Assembly (NCBI GenBank): GCA_947377865.1
Contig: CANCHK010000016.1
Location: 1 to 43,601 of the forward strand
DNA length: 43,601 nucleotides
Direction of reading: 5' to 3'
Origin: Opitutia bacterium
GTDB lineage: Bacteria > Verrucomicrobiota > Verrucomicrobiia > Opitutales > UBA953
This document shows, piece after piece, positions 34,920 to 43,426 of this stretch; position 1 is the first letter of the stretch, and each line of letters begins with the position of its first letter. The notes below the pieces were generated by a model, which was not told the origin of the DNA, ran no database searches, and saw only the letters and a program-made list of their open reading frames with translations. Made by a program: the position numbers and the translations under genes.

Positions 34920-35809
34920 TGGAATACGCCCTCGGAGCCGCCTTCTTCTACGCCTGGTCGGTGACCTGCGCCCGTCGCAGCTCCGCGCACCACGGACCCG
35001 ACCTCGCGAATCTCGGCCGCCTCGTGGTCGCGATCGTCGTCGTCGGACTCTTTGTCGCGTTCAGCGGCCGGCATCCGTTCTGCGCCGGTTGGGGCTGGCT
35101 GATTCTCGGAGGCGTGCTCGGACTCGGCATCGGCGACATCGCCCTCTTCCATGCATTGCCCCGCATCGGCGTCGGCCTGACGATGCTGCTCACCCAGTGC
35201 CTTGCGGCGCCTTTCGCGCTGATCCTCGAATATGAGGCGCTCGGACATGCTCCCAGCGGCGCGCAGATGGTGGCTGCGCTGGTCATCCTGATCGGCGTCG
35301 CCGTCGCGCTCGGCGCGCCCGCCGAAGGCGACCCAGCGGAAAGAAGGACCGGCGTGTGGCTCGGCGTGCTCTCGGCCCTCGGCCAGGCTTGCGGCGCGGT
35401 CAGCACCCCGATGACCGTCCATGCGTGCGAGGCGGCCGGCCAGACGATTCCCGACGGCTTCGCGCAGGCTTTCGTGCGCCTGCTCGGCGGCGTCCCCATC
35501 GTCCTGCTCTTCCTGCTCTGGGCTTCGCGCAAGGACGGCCTGCTCGCGAAGGTGCGCCGGCCTTATGCCTCCGCCTCCGCTCCCTGGTGGATGCTCATGA
35601 ACGGCATCTCCGGTCCGGCGCTCGGCGTGGCCTGCTATCAGTGGGCCCTGACGCGACACCCCGCTGCGCTCGTGCTCAGCGTCGTCGCGCTCACGCCGCT
35701 CATCGGCCTCGTGATGCAATGGGCCGTCGAAGGCCAGCGCCCCTCATGGCGGCTCTGGCTCGGCGGCGCGATCGCCATCGCCGGCGTCATCCTGCTGCGC
35801 AGGTTCTAG
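34919..35809 (+). CDS. EamA/DMT-superfamily transporter
   Basis: The 296-residue protein has about ten hydrophobic helices in two EamA repeats (about 1-132 and 145-295), with GIGDIALFHALPRIGVG and GVACYQWALTRHPAALVLSVVALTPL as repeat signatures. It exports an unknown metabolite. The ATG overlaps the hemW stop (TGATG), so it is translated with sufT-hemW. The function cannot be linked to haem or Fe-S from sequence. It is convergent with the next gene, with only 5 bp between the stops. Confidence 0.8.
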   Translation: MEYALGAAFFYAWSVTCARRSSAHHGPDLANLGRLVVAIVVVGLFVAFSGRHPFCAGWGWLILGGVLGLGIGDIALFHALPRIGVGLTMLLTQCLAAPFALILEYEALGHAPSGAQMVAALVILIGVAVALGAPAEGDPAERRTGVWLGVLSALGQACGAVSTPMTVHACEAAGQTIPDGFAQAFVRLLGGVPIVLLFLLWASRKDGLLAKVRRPYASASAPWWMLMNGISGPALGVACYQWALTRHPAALVLSVVALTPLIGLVMQWAVEGQRPSWRLWLGGAIAIAGVILLRRF

Positions 35810-35814
35810 GATGC

Positions 35815-37407
35815 TTAACGGGTGGCCGCGAGTTCCTGCATGGCACGGACGGCCATCAGCTCGCAATTGAACCACATCGCCCCGGGCGGAAGCATGACCC
35901 ACGTCTGGTAACGTCCGGGTGCCTTCACATGTGACTGCGTCTGCGCCAAGGTGGCGCCCAGCGCCCTGGCCTTCTCGAGATGCAGGCGGTCACCGGTCGC
36001 ACGCCACGCGGCGAGATAGGTACGGATGAGCTTGGCGGAACTGGCGCAGACCGGGGCGTAGCACCGATACTGCTCGAGGACGCAAGGCAGCAGCCATTTC
36101 CTGGCCTTGCCGCCGGCGGCGCCATCAGCGCTCTGGCTGACGGGCGTATCCTTAGGAGGCTGAGCCCAGATCACGAACTGATCTTCGGCGTAACGAAGAA
36201 GCTCCAAGGCCAACGCCAGCTCCTCCGGCTTCCGCTCCTTCTGCTCGAACAGGTGGAGCGCGAAATCACAGGCCTCGTGCTTCGTCATGTTCTCATACGC
36301 AGGCAGAGGCCGGACATCCTCGAACTGGCCCTGCCAGTTCCAGTTCCGCACAGGATTGGCCATGATCCACGCGAGGGCGCGGGTGCGCACCGGCGCGAAA
36401 CGCGGCTCGCCGGTGACGACTTCGAGCTGATCGAGGAAGCCGACGACGCCGGTCGGCACGAGCACGTTGGGCGAGGCGGGCTTGCCGTCCCGGGGATTGA
36501 CGAAGAGCGACCAACTCCCTTCGGGTAGCTGGGTCTTCTCGTAAGTGGCTGCGATGCGGACGGCCGCATCGAGATAACGGCGATCCTTCGTCGCCGCATG
36601 GACATCGAGCAGATAGCGGCCCGTTTCGGCGCCGCAATTCGTCAGGTAGTTGCCGGCCGACATGTGGCCCTTGAGCCGATCACGGTACAGCGTGGGATGG
36701 TAAGTCGGCGGATGACCCGCCCAGACGGCATCATCCGGGAAAGACATCGACAGGAGGTAATCGGCCGCGCGCCGGGCGGCAACCAGCGCCTCGGTGGCGT
36801 CCGCGGGCGCAGGTTGCTGGGCCGCGTAGGTCGCCAAGGCGGAAGCGGCGGCACCGACGATCTTCGAGGGATAGCGATAAAGGATGAACTGCGGCTCAGG
36901 CTGACCGGAGCCGAACCAGCAGCGCAGATCCGGAGAGTGGACCAAGGCGGCGAGCGCCCGGGCGGGACCCGCGGGATCGACCTCACTAGCAACCGGAGAG
37001 GCGAAGGAGGCCGCGCGATGGAATCTACGACTCGAAGGTCCACCGATGACCACGTCAGCGGTATCCACACCTTGGACGACCAAGGACGCCGGCCCGATCG
37101 CCACGGCGGTCCAGATAGGCGTAAGCGGCACCGTCGGCTTAGGGCCGAAAAAAACGTGCTCGCGTCCGGCCGAATCCTTCAACGTGAATCGGTAACGTAC
37201 CGCACCCGCGACTTCCGGCAGATCAAAAGCGGGAGCGAAGAGAAACTGCACCGCATGGCCATTCCACGCCGGCTGACCGCCGGCCACAAAAGGCCTGACC
37301 GGAGTCGCCGTTTCGGCTAGCGCACGCTTCACCAAGTCATCGGGCGCCTCGGCCGCATGGACCATGCCAAGGCAGGGAAACAGTAAAGCGACGAAGAGGG
37401 CTCGCAT
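35815..37407 (-). CDS. Secreted protein of unknown function, helical-barrel-like
   Basis: The 530-residue precursor has a Sec signal peptide (about 1-19, ending in VHA). A beta-rich segment (about 25-130) precedes a long helical region (about 140-520) with repeated aromatic and Ala-rich helices, such as ETGRYLLDVHAATKDRRYLDAAV and LRYAEDQFVIWAQ. This resembles (alpha/alpha) toroid carbohydrate enzymes such as six-hairpin glycosidases or lyases. I cannot place it in a named family and claim no activity. The start is the signal-peptide ATG. It follows the symporter by 5 bp on the same strand. Confidence 0.65.
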   Translation of the reverse strand: MRALFVALLFPCLGMVHAAEAPDDLVKRALAETATPVRPFVAGGQPAWNGHAVQFLFAPAFDLPEVAGAVRYRFTLKDSAGREHVFFGPKPTVPLTPIWTAVAIGPASLVVQGVDTADVVIGGPSSRRFHRAASFASPVASEVDPAGPARALAALVHSPDLRCWFGSGQPEPQFILYRYPSKIVGAAASALATYAAQQPAPADATEALVAARRAADYLLSMSFPDDAVWAGHPPTYHPTLYRDRLKGHMSAGNYLTNCGAETGRYLLDVHAATKDRRYLDAAVRIAATYEKTQLPEGSWSLFVNPRDGKPASPNVLVPTGVVGFLDQLEVVTGEPRFAPVRTRALAWIMANPVRNWNWQGQFEDVRPLPAYENMTKHEACDFALHLFEQKERKPEELALALELLRYAEDQFVIWAQPPKDTPVSQSADGAAGGKARKWLLPCVLEQYRCYAPVCASSAKLIRTYLAAWRATGDRLHLEKARALGATLAQTQSHVKAPGRYQTWVMLPPGAMWFNCELMAVRAMQELAATR

Positions 37408-37412
37408 GTCGC

Positions 37413-38726
37413 TCAGGCCACGTCGGCCTTGCGCTCGTGCGCATCGACGACGACCGTGGTGACGAGGTCTGAGCCGACGTTCGTCATCGAGCGGGCCATG
37501 TCCAGAATCCGATCGACGCCGAGCACGATACCGATGCCTTCCGGCGGAATGCCAAAGGTGACTAGCAGGCCAGCGATGAGCGGCAGGGAGCCACCGGGGA
37601 TACCCGCGACGGCGACGGCGCTGAGCACGGATAGGAACAACAGTGTCAGTTGCTGGGCGATCGTGAGGTCGACGCCGAAGACCTGCGCGACGAAGAGCAC
37701 CACGCAACCCTCATACAAGGCCGTGCCGCTCATGTTCATGGTCGTGCCAAGCGGAAGCACGAAGCCGGCCACGCTCGGCTTGAGGCCGAGCGTGTTCTTG
37801 GAGCACTCCAACGCAGCCGGTAGGGTCGCGTTGCTTGAACTCGTCGAGAAGGCGGTGATCAGCACGCCGCGGATATCGCGAAAGAACTCCAGCGGTTTAC
37901 GATCGGTCCAGAGACGGAGCCAGAGCGACATGGTACCGAAGAGATGGAACAACATGACCGCGAGGCAACCGAGGGCGAAGACGCCGAGGGCGATCAGGAT
38001 ATTCAGGCCGATCTTGACGATGACGCTGTAGATCATCAACGGCACGGCATAAGGGGCGAGCTTCAGGGCGATCTGCACGATGCCGGTCATGAGCTCGGCG
38101 ACCAGGTCGAGCGCGCCCAGCAGCTGTTGCCGTTTCGCTTCGGGCAACTGCGTACCAACGACACCGACGAGCAACGCAAAGAGGATCAGCGGAAGGACAT
38201 CGCCGATCGTGCCATTGGTGTGGCCGACGACGGCTCCGAAGAGATTCTTAGGCATGAACATCTCGACCAACCCGGCGAGATCGACGGACGGGGTGGCCGC
38301 GGAGGTGGCGACGTGCTTCTGGGCGGCGCCACCGAATTCCTGCATCAACATCGTCTTCGCCGCGGGATCCAGATGATCGCCGGGACGAAGGACATTCATC
38401 ATCAATAGGCCAAGGCCTACGGCGATGGCCATGTTGAGGAAGAATAGGGCGAACGTACGGCCGGCGAGCGGCCCGAGGCGATCCAAGCGGCCGAGCTGGG
38501 CGACGCCGGCAGCGAGCGAGGCGAACACCAGCGGGATCACCACGAAGAAGAGGAGACGCAGGAAGACCTGACCGAACGGATCGAAGACATTCGTCGCGAC
38601 CTTGCGCATGAACACGAGGGACGACGGCGAATAGTGGCCGACGGCGAGGGTGAGGAGGCCGGCAAGGACGCCGAAGAGCAATCCGTAGAGGATACGGTTA
38701 GCGAGAGGACGATTAGTTTCGGCCAT
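37413..38726 (-). CDS. Dicarboxylate/amino acid:cation symporter (DAACS)
   Basis: The 437-residue membrane protein has the family re-entrant loop motif SSSNATLPAALECSK, the GTTMNMSGTALYEG motif and a C-terminal VLGVDRILDMARSMTNVGSDLVTT segment. These define the glutamate/aspartate/dicarboxylate:Na+ or H+ symporter family. The solute (glutamate, aspartate, malate or succinate) is not decidable. The ATG at 38726 is preferred to an upstream in-frame GTG. It is divergent from the DUF1080 gene, sharing a 57-bp region that contains an inverted repeat (cataggg / ccctatg). Confidence 0.88.
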   Translation of the reverse strand: MAETNRPLANRILYGLLFGVLAGLLTLAVGHYSPSSLVFMRKVATNVFDPFGQVFLRLLFFVVIPLVFASLAAGVAQLGRLDRLGPLAGRTFALFFLNMAIAVGLGLLMMNVLRPGDHLDPAAKTMLMQEFGGAAQKHVATSAATPSVDLAGLVEMFMPKNLFGAVVGHTNGTIGDVLPLILFALLVGVVGTQLPEAKRQQLLGALDLVAELMTGIVQIALKLAPYAVPLMIYSVIVKIGLNILIALGVFALGCLAVMLFHLFGTMSLWLRLWTDRKPLEFFRDIRGVLITAFSTSSSNATLPAALECSKNTLGLKPSVAGFVLPLGTTMNMSGTALYEGCVVLFVAQVFGVDLTIAQQLTLLFLSVLSAVAVAGIPGGSLPLIAGLLVTFGIPPEGIGIVLGVDRILDMARSMTNVGSDLVTTVVVDAHERKADVA

Positions 38727-38763
38727 AGGGAGGGGTGGCACACTTTTAGGAGCGACCCCTATG
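38724..38763. promoter_or_regulatory. Inverted repeat in the divergent symporter/DUF1080 promoter region
   Basis: Arms cataggg (38724-38730) and ccctatg (38757-38763) are perfect reverse complements 26 nt apart. The left arm contains the symporter start codon. An overlapping pair aggggt / acccct extends the symmetry. It could be a shared operator; no regulator is identified nearby. Confidence 0.3.
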
Positions 38764-38783
38764 GGATTCCACTTTAATCAACC

Positions 38784-39524
38784 ATGCCCCCCATGAAAGC
38801 CCTGCCCTGCCTTCTAATCGCCTGCCTGAGCCTTGGGGCCGCCGAAGTCGGCCCGCCCAAGCCCAAGCAGACCATGCCAGTGCCTTCCGCTGAAGAGACC
38901 CTCGGTTGGAAGCCGATGTTCGACGGCCAGACGCTCAAAGGTTGGACCGGCGACCCGAAGTATTGGCGCTGCGAAGGCGGCATAATCGTCGGCGAGATCA
39001 CGCCTGAGACCATCGTGAAGAACAACACTTTCATCATCTGGGACGGTGCCTTGCCAGGCGACTTCGAGCTCAAGGCGGAGTACCGCATCACGGAACGCGG
39101 TAACAGCGGCATTAACTATCGCAGCACCTACGTCGACGGGTTGCCTTTCGCGTTGACCGGCCCGCAGGCGGATATCGATGGCCAGAACAAGTACACCGGA
39201 CAGAACTACGAAGAACGCGGTCGCACGTTCAACGCGCTCCGCGGACAGATCACGCGCGTGCGTCCCGGACAGAAAGCCGAAGTCATCGGTTCGGTCGGCG
39301 ACCCGAAAGAGCTCGCGGCCTTCATCCGCAACGGCGACTGGAACGAATACCATCTCATCGTCCGAGGCGGCACACAGGTACACATCCTCAACGGCCATGT
39401 CATGAGCGTGGTCATCGATGACGAACCCGCCGCTCGCCACCCCGAAGGCAAGATTGGCGTCCAGGTGCACGTCGGCCCGCCGATGAAGGTCGAATACCGC
39501 AACATGCGCGTCAGGCAGCCCTGA
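38784..39524 (+). CDS. Secreted DUF1080 protein (3-keto-disaccharide hydrolase family candidate)
   Basis: The 246-residue protein has a signal peptide (about 1-20, LLIACLSLGAAE) and one DUF1080 jellyroll with LFDG-like MFDGQTLKGW, the NNTFIIW segment, ERGNSGINYRS, NEYHLIVRGG and EGKIGVQVHVGPPMKVEYRNMRV. DUF1080 proteins include enzymes that cleave 3-keto-glycosides by elimination. The ATG at 38784 or 38793 could be the start. It is the stand-alone counterpart of the DUF1080 domain in the mosaic at 28829-33085, and precedes a secreted nitrilase-like gene by 47 bp. Confidence 0.82.
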   Translation: MPPMKALPCLLIACLSLGAAEVGPPKPKQTMPVPSAEETLGWKPMFDGQTLKGWTGDPKYWRCEGGIIVGEITPETIVKNNTFIIWDGALPGDFELKAEYRITERGNSGINYRSTYVDGLPFALTGPQADIDGQNKYTGQNYEERGRTFNALRGQITRVRPGQKAEVIGSVGDPKELAAFIRNGDWNEYHLIVRGGTQVHILNGHVMSVVIDDEPAARHPEGKIGVQVHVGPPMKVEYRNMRVRQP

Positions 39525-39571
39525 GCCTGATAAGCCGTTGCCCTCTGGCGGGGGTCGGATTGGATAGACCC

Positions 39572-40855
39572 ATGAGCCGCCCCGCCCTTTCCCTGCCAGC
39601 CTTGCTTGCCTTGACGCTGGGGGCCTTCGCTGCGCCCACTGGCGTCTGGACCGAGCAAAGCCCACGGGACGAGATCCGCCCGGCGTTCTCGCGCAGCGGA
39701 GATGCCTTGGTCATCTCGCACGACGCCCGTGAAGGACTCGACGGCTGGTATCAGCAGACCTTCGTCGTGCAAGGTGGAGATTTCATGAAGTTCAGCGCCA
39801 TGCGCATGACCACCAGCGTCGAGAATCCGCGCCACAGCGGATTGGCGCGTATCGTCTGGACCGACGCCAAAGGAAAGCACGTCGTCTCGGCAACGCCGGG
39901 TGCGACGGCTGAGCCCGAGCACCCGCACGACGGACCCTTTGACGCCCAAGGCCGCTCCATTGTTGCTGGCATCTATCAAGTGCCGCCCAAGGCCACGCAG
40001 GCGACCATCGAACTCCATCTCCAGCACGCCCCTAAAGGTCGCGTCGAGTGGAGCGACATCACCTTTGAGAAGTCCTCGGCCCCGTTGTCCCGCATGGTCC
40101 GCCTCGCGACAGTCCAATACATGCCGACCGGTAAGTCGCCGCGACAGAACTGCGAAGAATATGCCCCGATGATTGCCGAGGCCGCCAAGCAAAAGGCCGA
40201 CCTCATCGTCCTCGGCGAGACCGTACCCTACGTGCGCACGAAACTGTCGCCGGCCGAATGCGCGGAGGCGATTCCCGGCCCGACCACCGAATACTTTGGC
40301 GGCATCGCCAAGGCGAACGGGATTCATATAGCCCTCAGCCTCTACGAGCGCGAAGGCCACCTCGTCTATAACACCGCGGTGCTGCTGAGCTCGGAAGGTA
40401 AGCTACTCGGAAAGTACCGTAAGGTCTGCCTGCCGCACGGCGAAGTCGAGAAAGGCGTCGCGCCCGGTGCCGACTACCCGGTCTTCGAAACGAAGTTCGG
40501 TAAGGTCGGATTAATGATCTGCTACGACGGCTTCTATCCCGAAGTCGCCCGGGCCCTAACCGCCAATGGAGCCGAAGTCATCGCTTGGCCGGTCTGGGGC
40601 TGCGACCCTCTGCTCGCCCGCGCCCGCGCCTGCGAGAACCGCATCTACGTCGTAAGTAGCACCTTCAGCGACCCGAAGAGCGAATGGATGGTCTCTGCAG
40701 TTATTGATCCCGCCGGCAAAGTCTTAGCCCAAGCGAAGGAAAGCGGCAGCATCGTCGTCTACGAAGCCGATTTCTCGAAGCCGCTCGTCGGACCTTACAA
40801 CCTCGGCGACTTCCACGACATCGTGCAGCGCCACCGCCCGGCAGCGCAGAAGTAA
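39572..40855 (+). CDS. Exported carbon-nitrogen hydrolase (nitrilase superfamily) with extra N-terminal domain
   Basis: The 427-residue protein has a signal peptide (about 1-20) and a beta-sandwich-like N-terminal region (about 22-165) that is not part of the nitrilase fold. The C-terminal nitrilase domain (about 175-420) keeps the catalytic triad E216 (LIVLGETVPY), K284 (KYRKVCLPHGEVE) and C317 (GLMICYDGFYPEVAR). It probably hydrolyses an amide C-N bond outside the cytoplasm; the substrate is unknown. The ATG at 39572 is chosen over an upstream TTG. It follows the DUF1080 gene on the same strand. Confidence 0.83.
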   Translation: MSRPALSLPALLALTLGAFAAPTGVWTEQSPRDEIRPAFSRSGDALVISHDAREGLDGWYQQTFVVQGGDFMKFSAMRMTTSVENPRHSGLARIVWTDAKGKHVVSATPGATAEPEHPHDGPFDAQGRSIVAGIYQVPPKATQATIELHLQHAPKGRVEWSDITFEKSSAPLSRMVRLATVQYMPTGKSPRQNCEEYAPMIAEAAKQKADLIVLGETVPYVRTKLSPAECAEAIPGPTTEYFGGIAKANGIHIALSLYEREGHLVYNTAVLLSSEGKLLGKYRKVCLPHGEVEKGVAPGADYPVFETKFGKVGLMICYDGFYPEVARALTANGAEVIAWPVWGCDPLLARARACENRIYVVSSTFSDPKSEWMVSAVIDPAGKVLAQAKESGSIVVYEADFSKPLVGPYNLGDFHDIVQRHRPAAQK

Positions 40856-40862
40856 GGCCGAC

Positions 40863-41627
40863 TCAGGCGAGCTCCACCGAGATCGCATCCCAAAGGGCGA
40901 TGCGCGACTCGATGGCGGCGACGGAAGCCTCGGCGGCTTCGGCCCACTTACGATCGTCATCGCCGCAAAGCAGCTCGACCATGCGAAGCGAGATGACTCC
41001 GTGGTGGCCGCCATCGACCTCGATGTGTCGTTCGAGGTAATAGCGGAAGGTGTCGAGCTTGCCCGGGTATTCGCGGCTGAGTCGCGTGACCAGTTCGGTG
41101 AACATGTCGGGAATCAGGTCTTCTCGACCAAAGGTGAAGGCTGCGGCCACTTCGTGCGACTTACCGTTCGTCGCCAGGGCGAAGGTCGAGCCGGAGAAGG
41201 CGGCGGCACCGGACGAGACACCAGCGGAAACGAGAGCGGCGGCGGTCGAGCCGCCCGACCGAACCGAGGAGAGGGCCTTATCGACCGCTGAGGTATCGGC
41301 GCCGGCCTCGTGCATGGCGCGCAGGTAGAGATCGAAGTGAGCGATGCGACCGCCACGCGGATCAACGTCGGACTCCTCGCCACAGACAATTTCATTGATC
41401 AGGAAGCGGACTTCGGCATCGCCGAGCGGCACCCAAGGGACGGTCACGCAGGTGAGGTCGCGCTGCAGGCGCTTCAGCAGCGACATGAAATCCCAGACCG
41501 CAAAGACATGCGAACGCATGAACACGCGGACGTCGTCGAGCGAGGCCATCCTCGCGTAAAGCGGATGCGCGAGTAGCCGCTGGCGGGCGGGCGCGATGCG
41601 GGCACGGACGAGGTCAAGTCGACTCAT
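40863..41627 (-). CDS. DUF3050 family protein, haem-oxygenase-like fold candidate
   Basis: The 254-residue protein matches DUF3050 in its opening FMRSHVFAVWDFMSLLK (about 36-52), NEIVCGEESD (79-87), IAHFDLYLRAMHEAG (95-109) and YYLERHIEVDGGHHG (197-210). The histidine/acid pattern, including H97, E159, H201 and D205 followed by H208/H209, resembles haem-oxygenase-like diiron proteins, so a metal-dependent oxidase is possible. No function is established. The start at 41627 begins the conserved region; the much longer open frame upstream runs through the opposite-strand gene and is rejected. Confidence 0.78.
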   Translation of the reverse strand: MSRLDLVRARIAPARQRLLAHPLYARMASLDDVRVFMRSHVFAVWDFMSLLKRLQRDLTCVTVPWVPLGDAEVRFLINEIVCGEESDVDPRGGRIAHFDLYLRAMHEAGADTSAVDKALSSVRSGGSTAAALVSAGVSSGAAAFSGSTFALATNGKSHEVAAAFTFGREDLIPDMFTELVTRLSREYPGKLDTFRYYLERHIEVDGGHHGVISLRMVELLCGDDDRKWAEAAEASVAAIESRIALWDAISVELA

Positions 41628-41730
41628 GCCAACGAACTTAACAGGTTCCACGTAAAAGCAAGCGGGCGAACTCCGAGCCATCATCCAGACAGTCGAATCT
41701 GAAACATAAGACTTTATAGCGCCGTCAACC

Positions 41731-41742
41731 TGAGTTAACTCA
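41731..41742 (+). promoter_or_regulatory. 12-bp perfect palindrome at the start of the jellyroll gene
   Basis: TGAGTTAACTCA is a perfect palindrome 5 nt upstream of the ATG at 41748, covering the ribosome-binding-site position. It may be an operator or simply a base-pairing hairpin; no clear -35/-10 pair was found around it. Confidence 0.35.
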
Positions 41743-41747
41743 TCGCC

Positions 41748-42452
41748 ATGCCCCGTCTCCTCGCCCTGTTCTGCCTGACCGCCATCACCCTGCCGGCCGA
41801 AGACTCCGGCAAGCTCATCTTCTCTGACGATTTTCAGCGCGCCGAATCGCAGGAAACGAAGGATGAGCCCGGGAACGGCTGGGGCACGAACAGCGCCGGT
41901 CGCGCCAAGAACAACAAGCAGGTCGACCTCCGCGACGGAGCGATGTATATTTATATCCATAAAGAGGCCAACCACGCCGTCTCCGTCACCCACCCTGCCG
42001 TCTTCACCGACGGTGCCGTCGCCATGCGCTTCATGCTCGAAGACGCGAAGGACAGCCTCGGCCTCGATTTCGCTGACATGGAATGCAAGACCGTGCACGC
42101 CGGCCATCTCTTCAAAGCCACCTTCGGAGCCAAGGGCGTAACCCTGGCCGACCTCAAGACCGGCAACATGGACCTGAAGATCCAGGAAGCCCGCCTCGCC
42201 AAGACCTTGACGAAAGAACAGACCGCCGCCCTTAAGGAAAAAGAAAAGTCCTTCTCTTGTCCAATCGAGATCGGCAAGTGGCACGAATTGACCGTCAAAA
42301 TCGTAGGCGATGAAATTTCGGCCGCCGTGGACGGGAAAGACGTCGGGAACCTTAAGTCCCCCGGCATCGCGCACCCGACCAAGCAGATGCTTCGCTTGTC
42401 CGTGCCGCGCAACGCAGTCGTGGATGACGTAAAAATCTGGTGCAGGAAGTAA
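41748..42452 (+). CDS. Secreted jellyroll-like protein (DUF1080/LamG-type fold)
   Basis: The 234-residue protein has a signal peptide (about 1-17, LLALFCLTAITLPAE). Its beta-rich body resembles concanavalin-type jellyrolls: LIFSDDFQRAES at the N-terminus, a GKWHELTVKIVGDEISAAVDGKD segment and a closing VVDDVKIW. These are the edges seen in DUF1080/LamG-like secreted proteins of Verrucomicrobia and Planctomycetes. Activity is unknown; carbohydrate binding is plausible. It is convergent with trmL, with 12 bp between stops. Confidence 0.7.
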   Translation: MPRLLALFCLTAITLPAEDSGKLIFSDDFQRAESQETKDEPGNGWGTNSAGRAKNNKQVDLRDGAMYIYIHKEANHAVSVTHPAVFTDGAVAMRFMLEDAKDSLGLDFADMECKTVHAGHLFKATFGAKGVTLADLKTGNMDLKIQEARLAKTLTKEQTAALKEKEKSFSCPIEIGKWHELTVKIVGDEISAAVDGKDVGNLKSPGIAHPTKQMLRLSVPRNAVVDDVKIWCRK

Positions 42453-42464
42453 GCCGAGGAGTGC

Positions 42465-42941
42465 CTACTGCCCAACCCGCTTAATCTGCCTCAGTGCCTC
42501 GTAGGTAGCGATTCCGCAGGCGGTCGAGAGGTTGAGCGAGCGGGTCTTGTCGTTGAAGTGCGGGATCTTCACTTCGCGGTCCGGACCGAACCACGCGTGG
42601 ATCTCATCGGGCGTGCCGGAGCCTTCGTTGCCGAAGACAAGTCCGTCGCCTTCCTGGAACTGCGCATCCCAGAGGCCGCGCGTCGTCTTGGTGGTGAAGA
42701 GCCAGAGACGCTCAGGGCGGCCGGGGGAGGCGAGGAAGGCTTCCCAGTTGTCGTGATGACGGACGTCGAGCTCGTGCCAGTAATCCATACCCGCCCGGCG
42801 GAGCTTGGCGTCATCGATTTTGAAGCCAAGCGGGTGAACGAGGTGCAGCACGCAACCGGTGACGGCGCACATGCGACCGACATTACCCGTGTTAGGCGGG
42901 ATCTCCGGGCGGAGCAGGACGAGATGGAGCGGCGGCTTCAC
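42465..42941 (-). CDS. trmL: tRNA (cytidine/uridine-2'-O-)-methyltransferase TrmL (SPOUT)
   Basis: The 158-residue SPOUT enzyme methylates the 2'-O of the wobble base of tRNA-Leu isoacceptors. It has LLRPEIPPNTGNVGRMC at the N-terminus, LVHPLGFKIDDAKLRRAGMDYW, LVFGNEGSGTPDE and a C-terminal SLNLSTACGIATYEALRQ. The ATG overlaps the smpB stop (ATGA, 4 bp), so it is translated with smpB. Confidence 0.92.
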   Translation of the reverse strand: MKPPLHLVLLRPEIPPNTGNVGRMCAVTGCVLHLVHPLGFKIDDAKLRRAGMDYWHELDVRHHDNWEAFLASPGRPERLWLFTTKTTRGLWDAQFQEGDGLVFGNEGSGTPDEIHAWFGPDREVKIPHFNDKTRSLNLSTACGIATYEALRQIKRVGQ

Positions 42942-43405
42942 TTCCGTCGGCTCATCGCGCGCGAGATCTCGCGCTTGGCTTCGCGTTCCTTGATATCCTG
43001 ACGCTTGTCATGCATCTTCTTGCCCTTACCCACGGCAAGGAGGCACTTCGCTAGGCCATGCTTGAAGTAGATTTTCAGGGGAATAATCGCGTGGCCGCCG
43101 GACTGGATCTCCGCGGCGATCTTCTCGATCTCCGCCTCCTTCAGCAGCAGTTGGCGCGTGCGGTAGGAGGCGTGGTTGTTGAGATTACCGAAATCGTACT
43201 CCGCGATGTGCGCGTGGTAGAGCATCACGCCCTTCGGGCTGATCTTAATAAACGCGTCGGCGATGTTGGCTCGGCCGGCGCGGAGGGACTTCACCTCGGT
43301 GCCGCGCAGGACGATCCCGGCCTCGAAGGTCGGGCCGATGAAATAGTCACGTCCCGCCTTCGGGTTATTAACCTCAGGTAGAACATGCTCTCGGCGGGCG
43401 GCCAT
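42938..43405 (-). CDS. smpB: SsrA-binding protein SmpB
   Basis: SmpB binds tmRNA and delivers it to stalled ribosomes. The 155-residue protein has DYFIGPTFEAGIVLRGTEVKSLRAGRANIADAFI, HIAEYDFGN, RTRQLLLKEAEIEKIA, KIYFKHGLAKCLLAVGKGKK and the basic tail DKRQDIKEREAKRE. The ssrA gene itself was not found in this window. It is upstream of and overlaps trmL on the minus strand, and follows a small gene whose 3' end is at the window edge. Confidence 0.95.
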   Translation of the reverse strand: MAARREHVLPEVNNPKAGRDYFIGPTFEAGIVLRGTEVKSLRAGRANIADAFIKISPKGVMLYHAHIAEYDFGNLNNHASYRTRQLLLKEAEIEKIAAEIQSGGHAIIPLKIYFKHGLAKCLLAVGKGKKMHDKRQDIKEREAKREISRAMSRRK

Positions 43406-43426
43406 CGGATGACGAAAGGGCTACTC

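Noticed and set aside
41628-42374. Upstream extension of the DUF3050 frame
   Set aside because: It overlaps the opposite-strand jellyroll gene and has no DUF3050 similarity; the conserved part starts at 41627.
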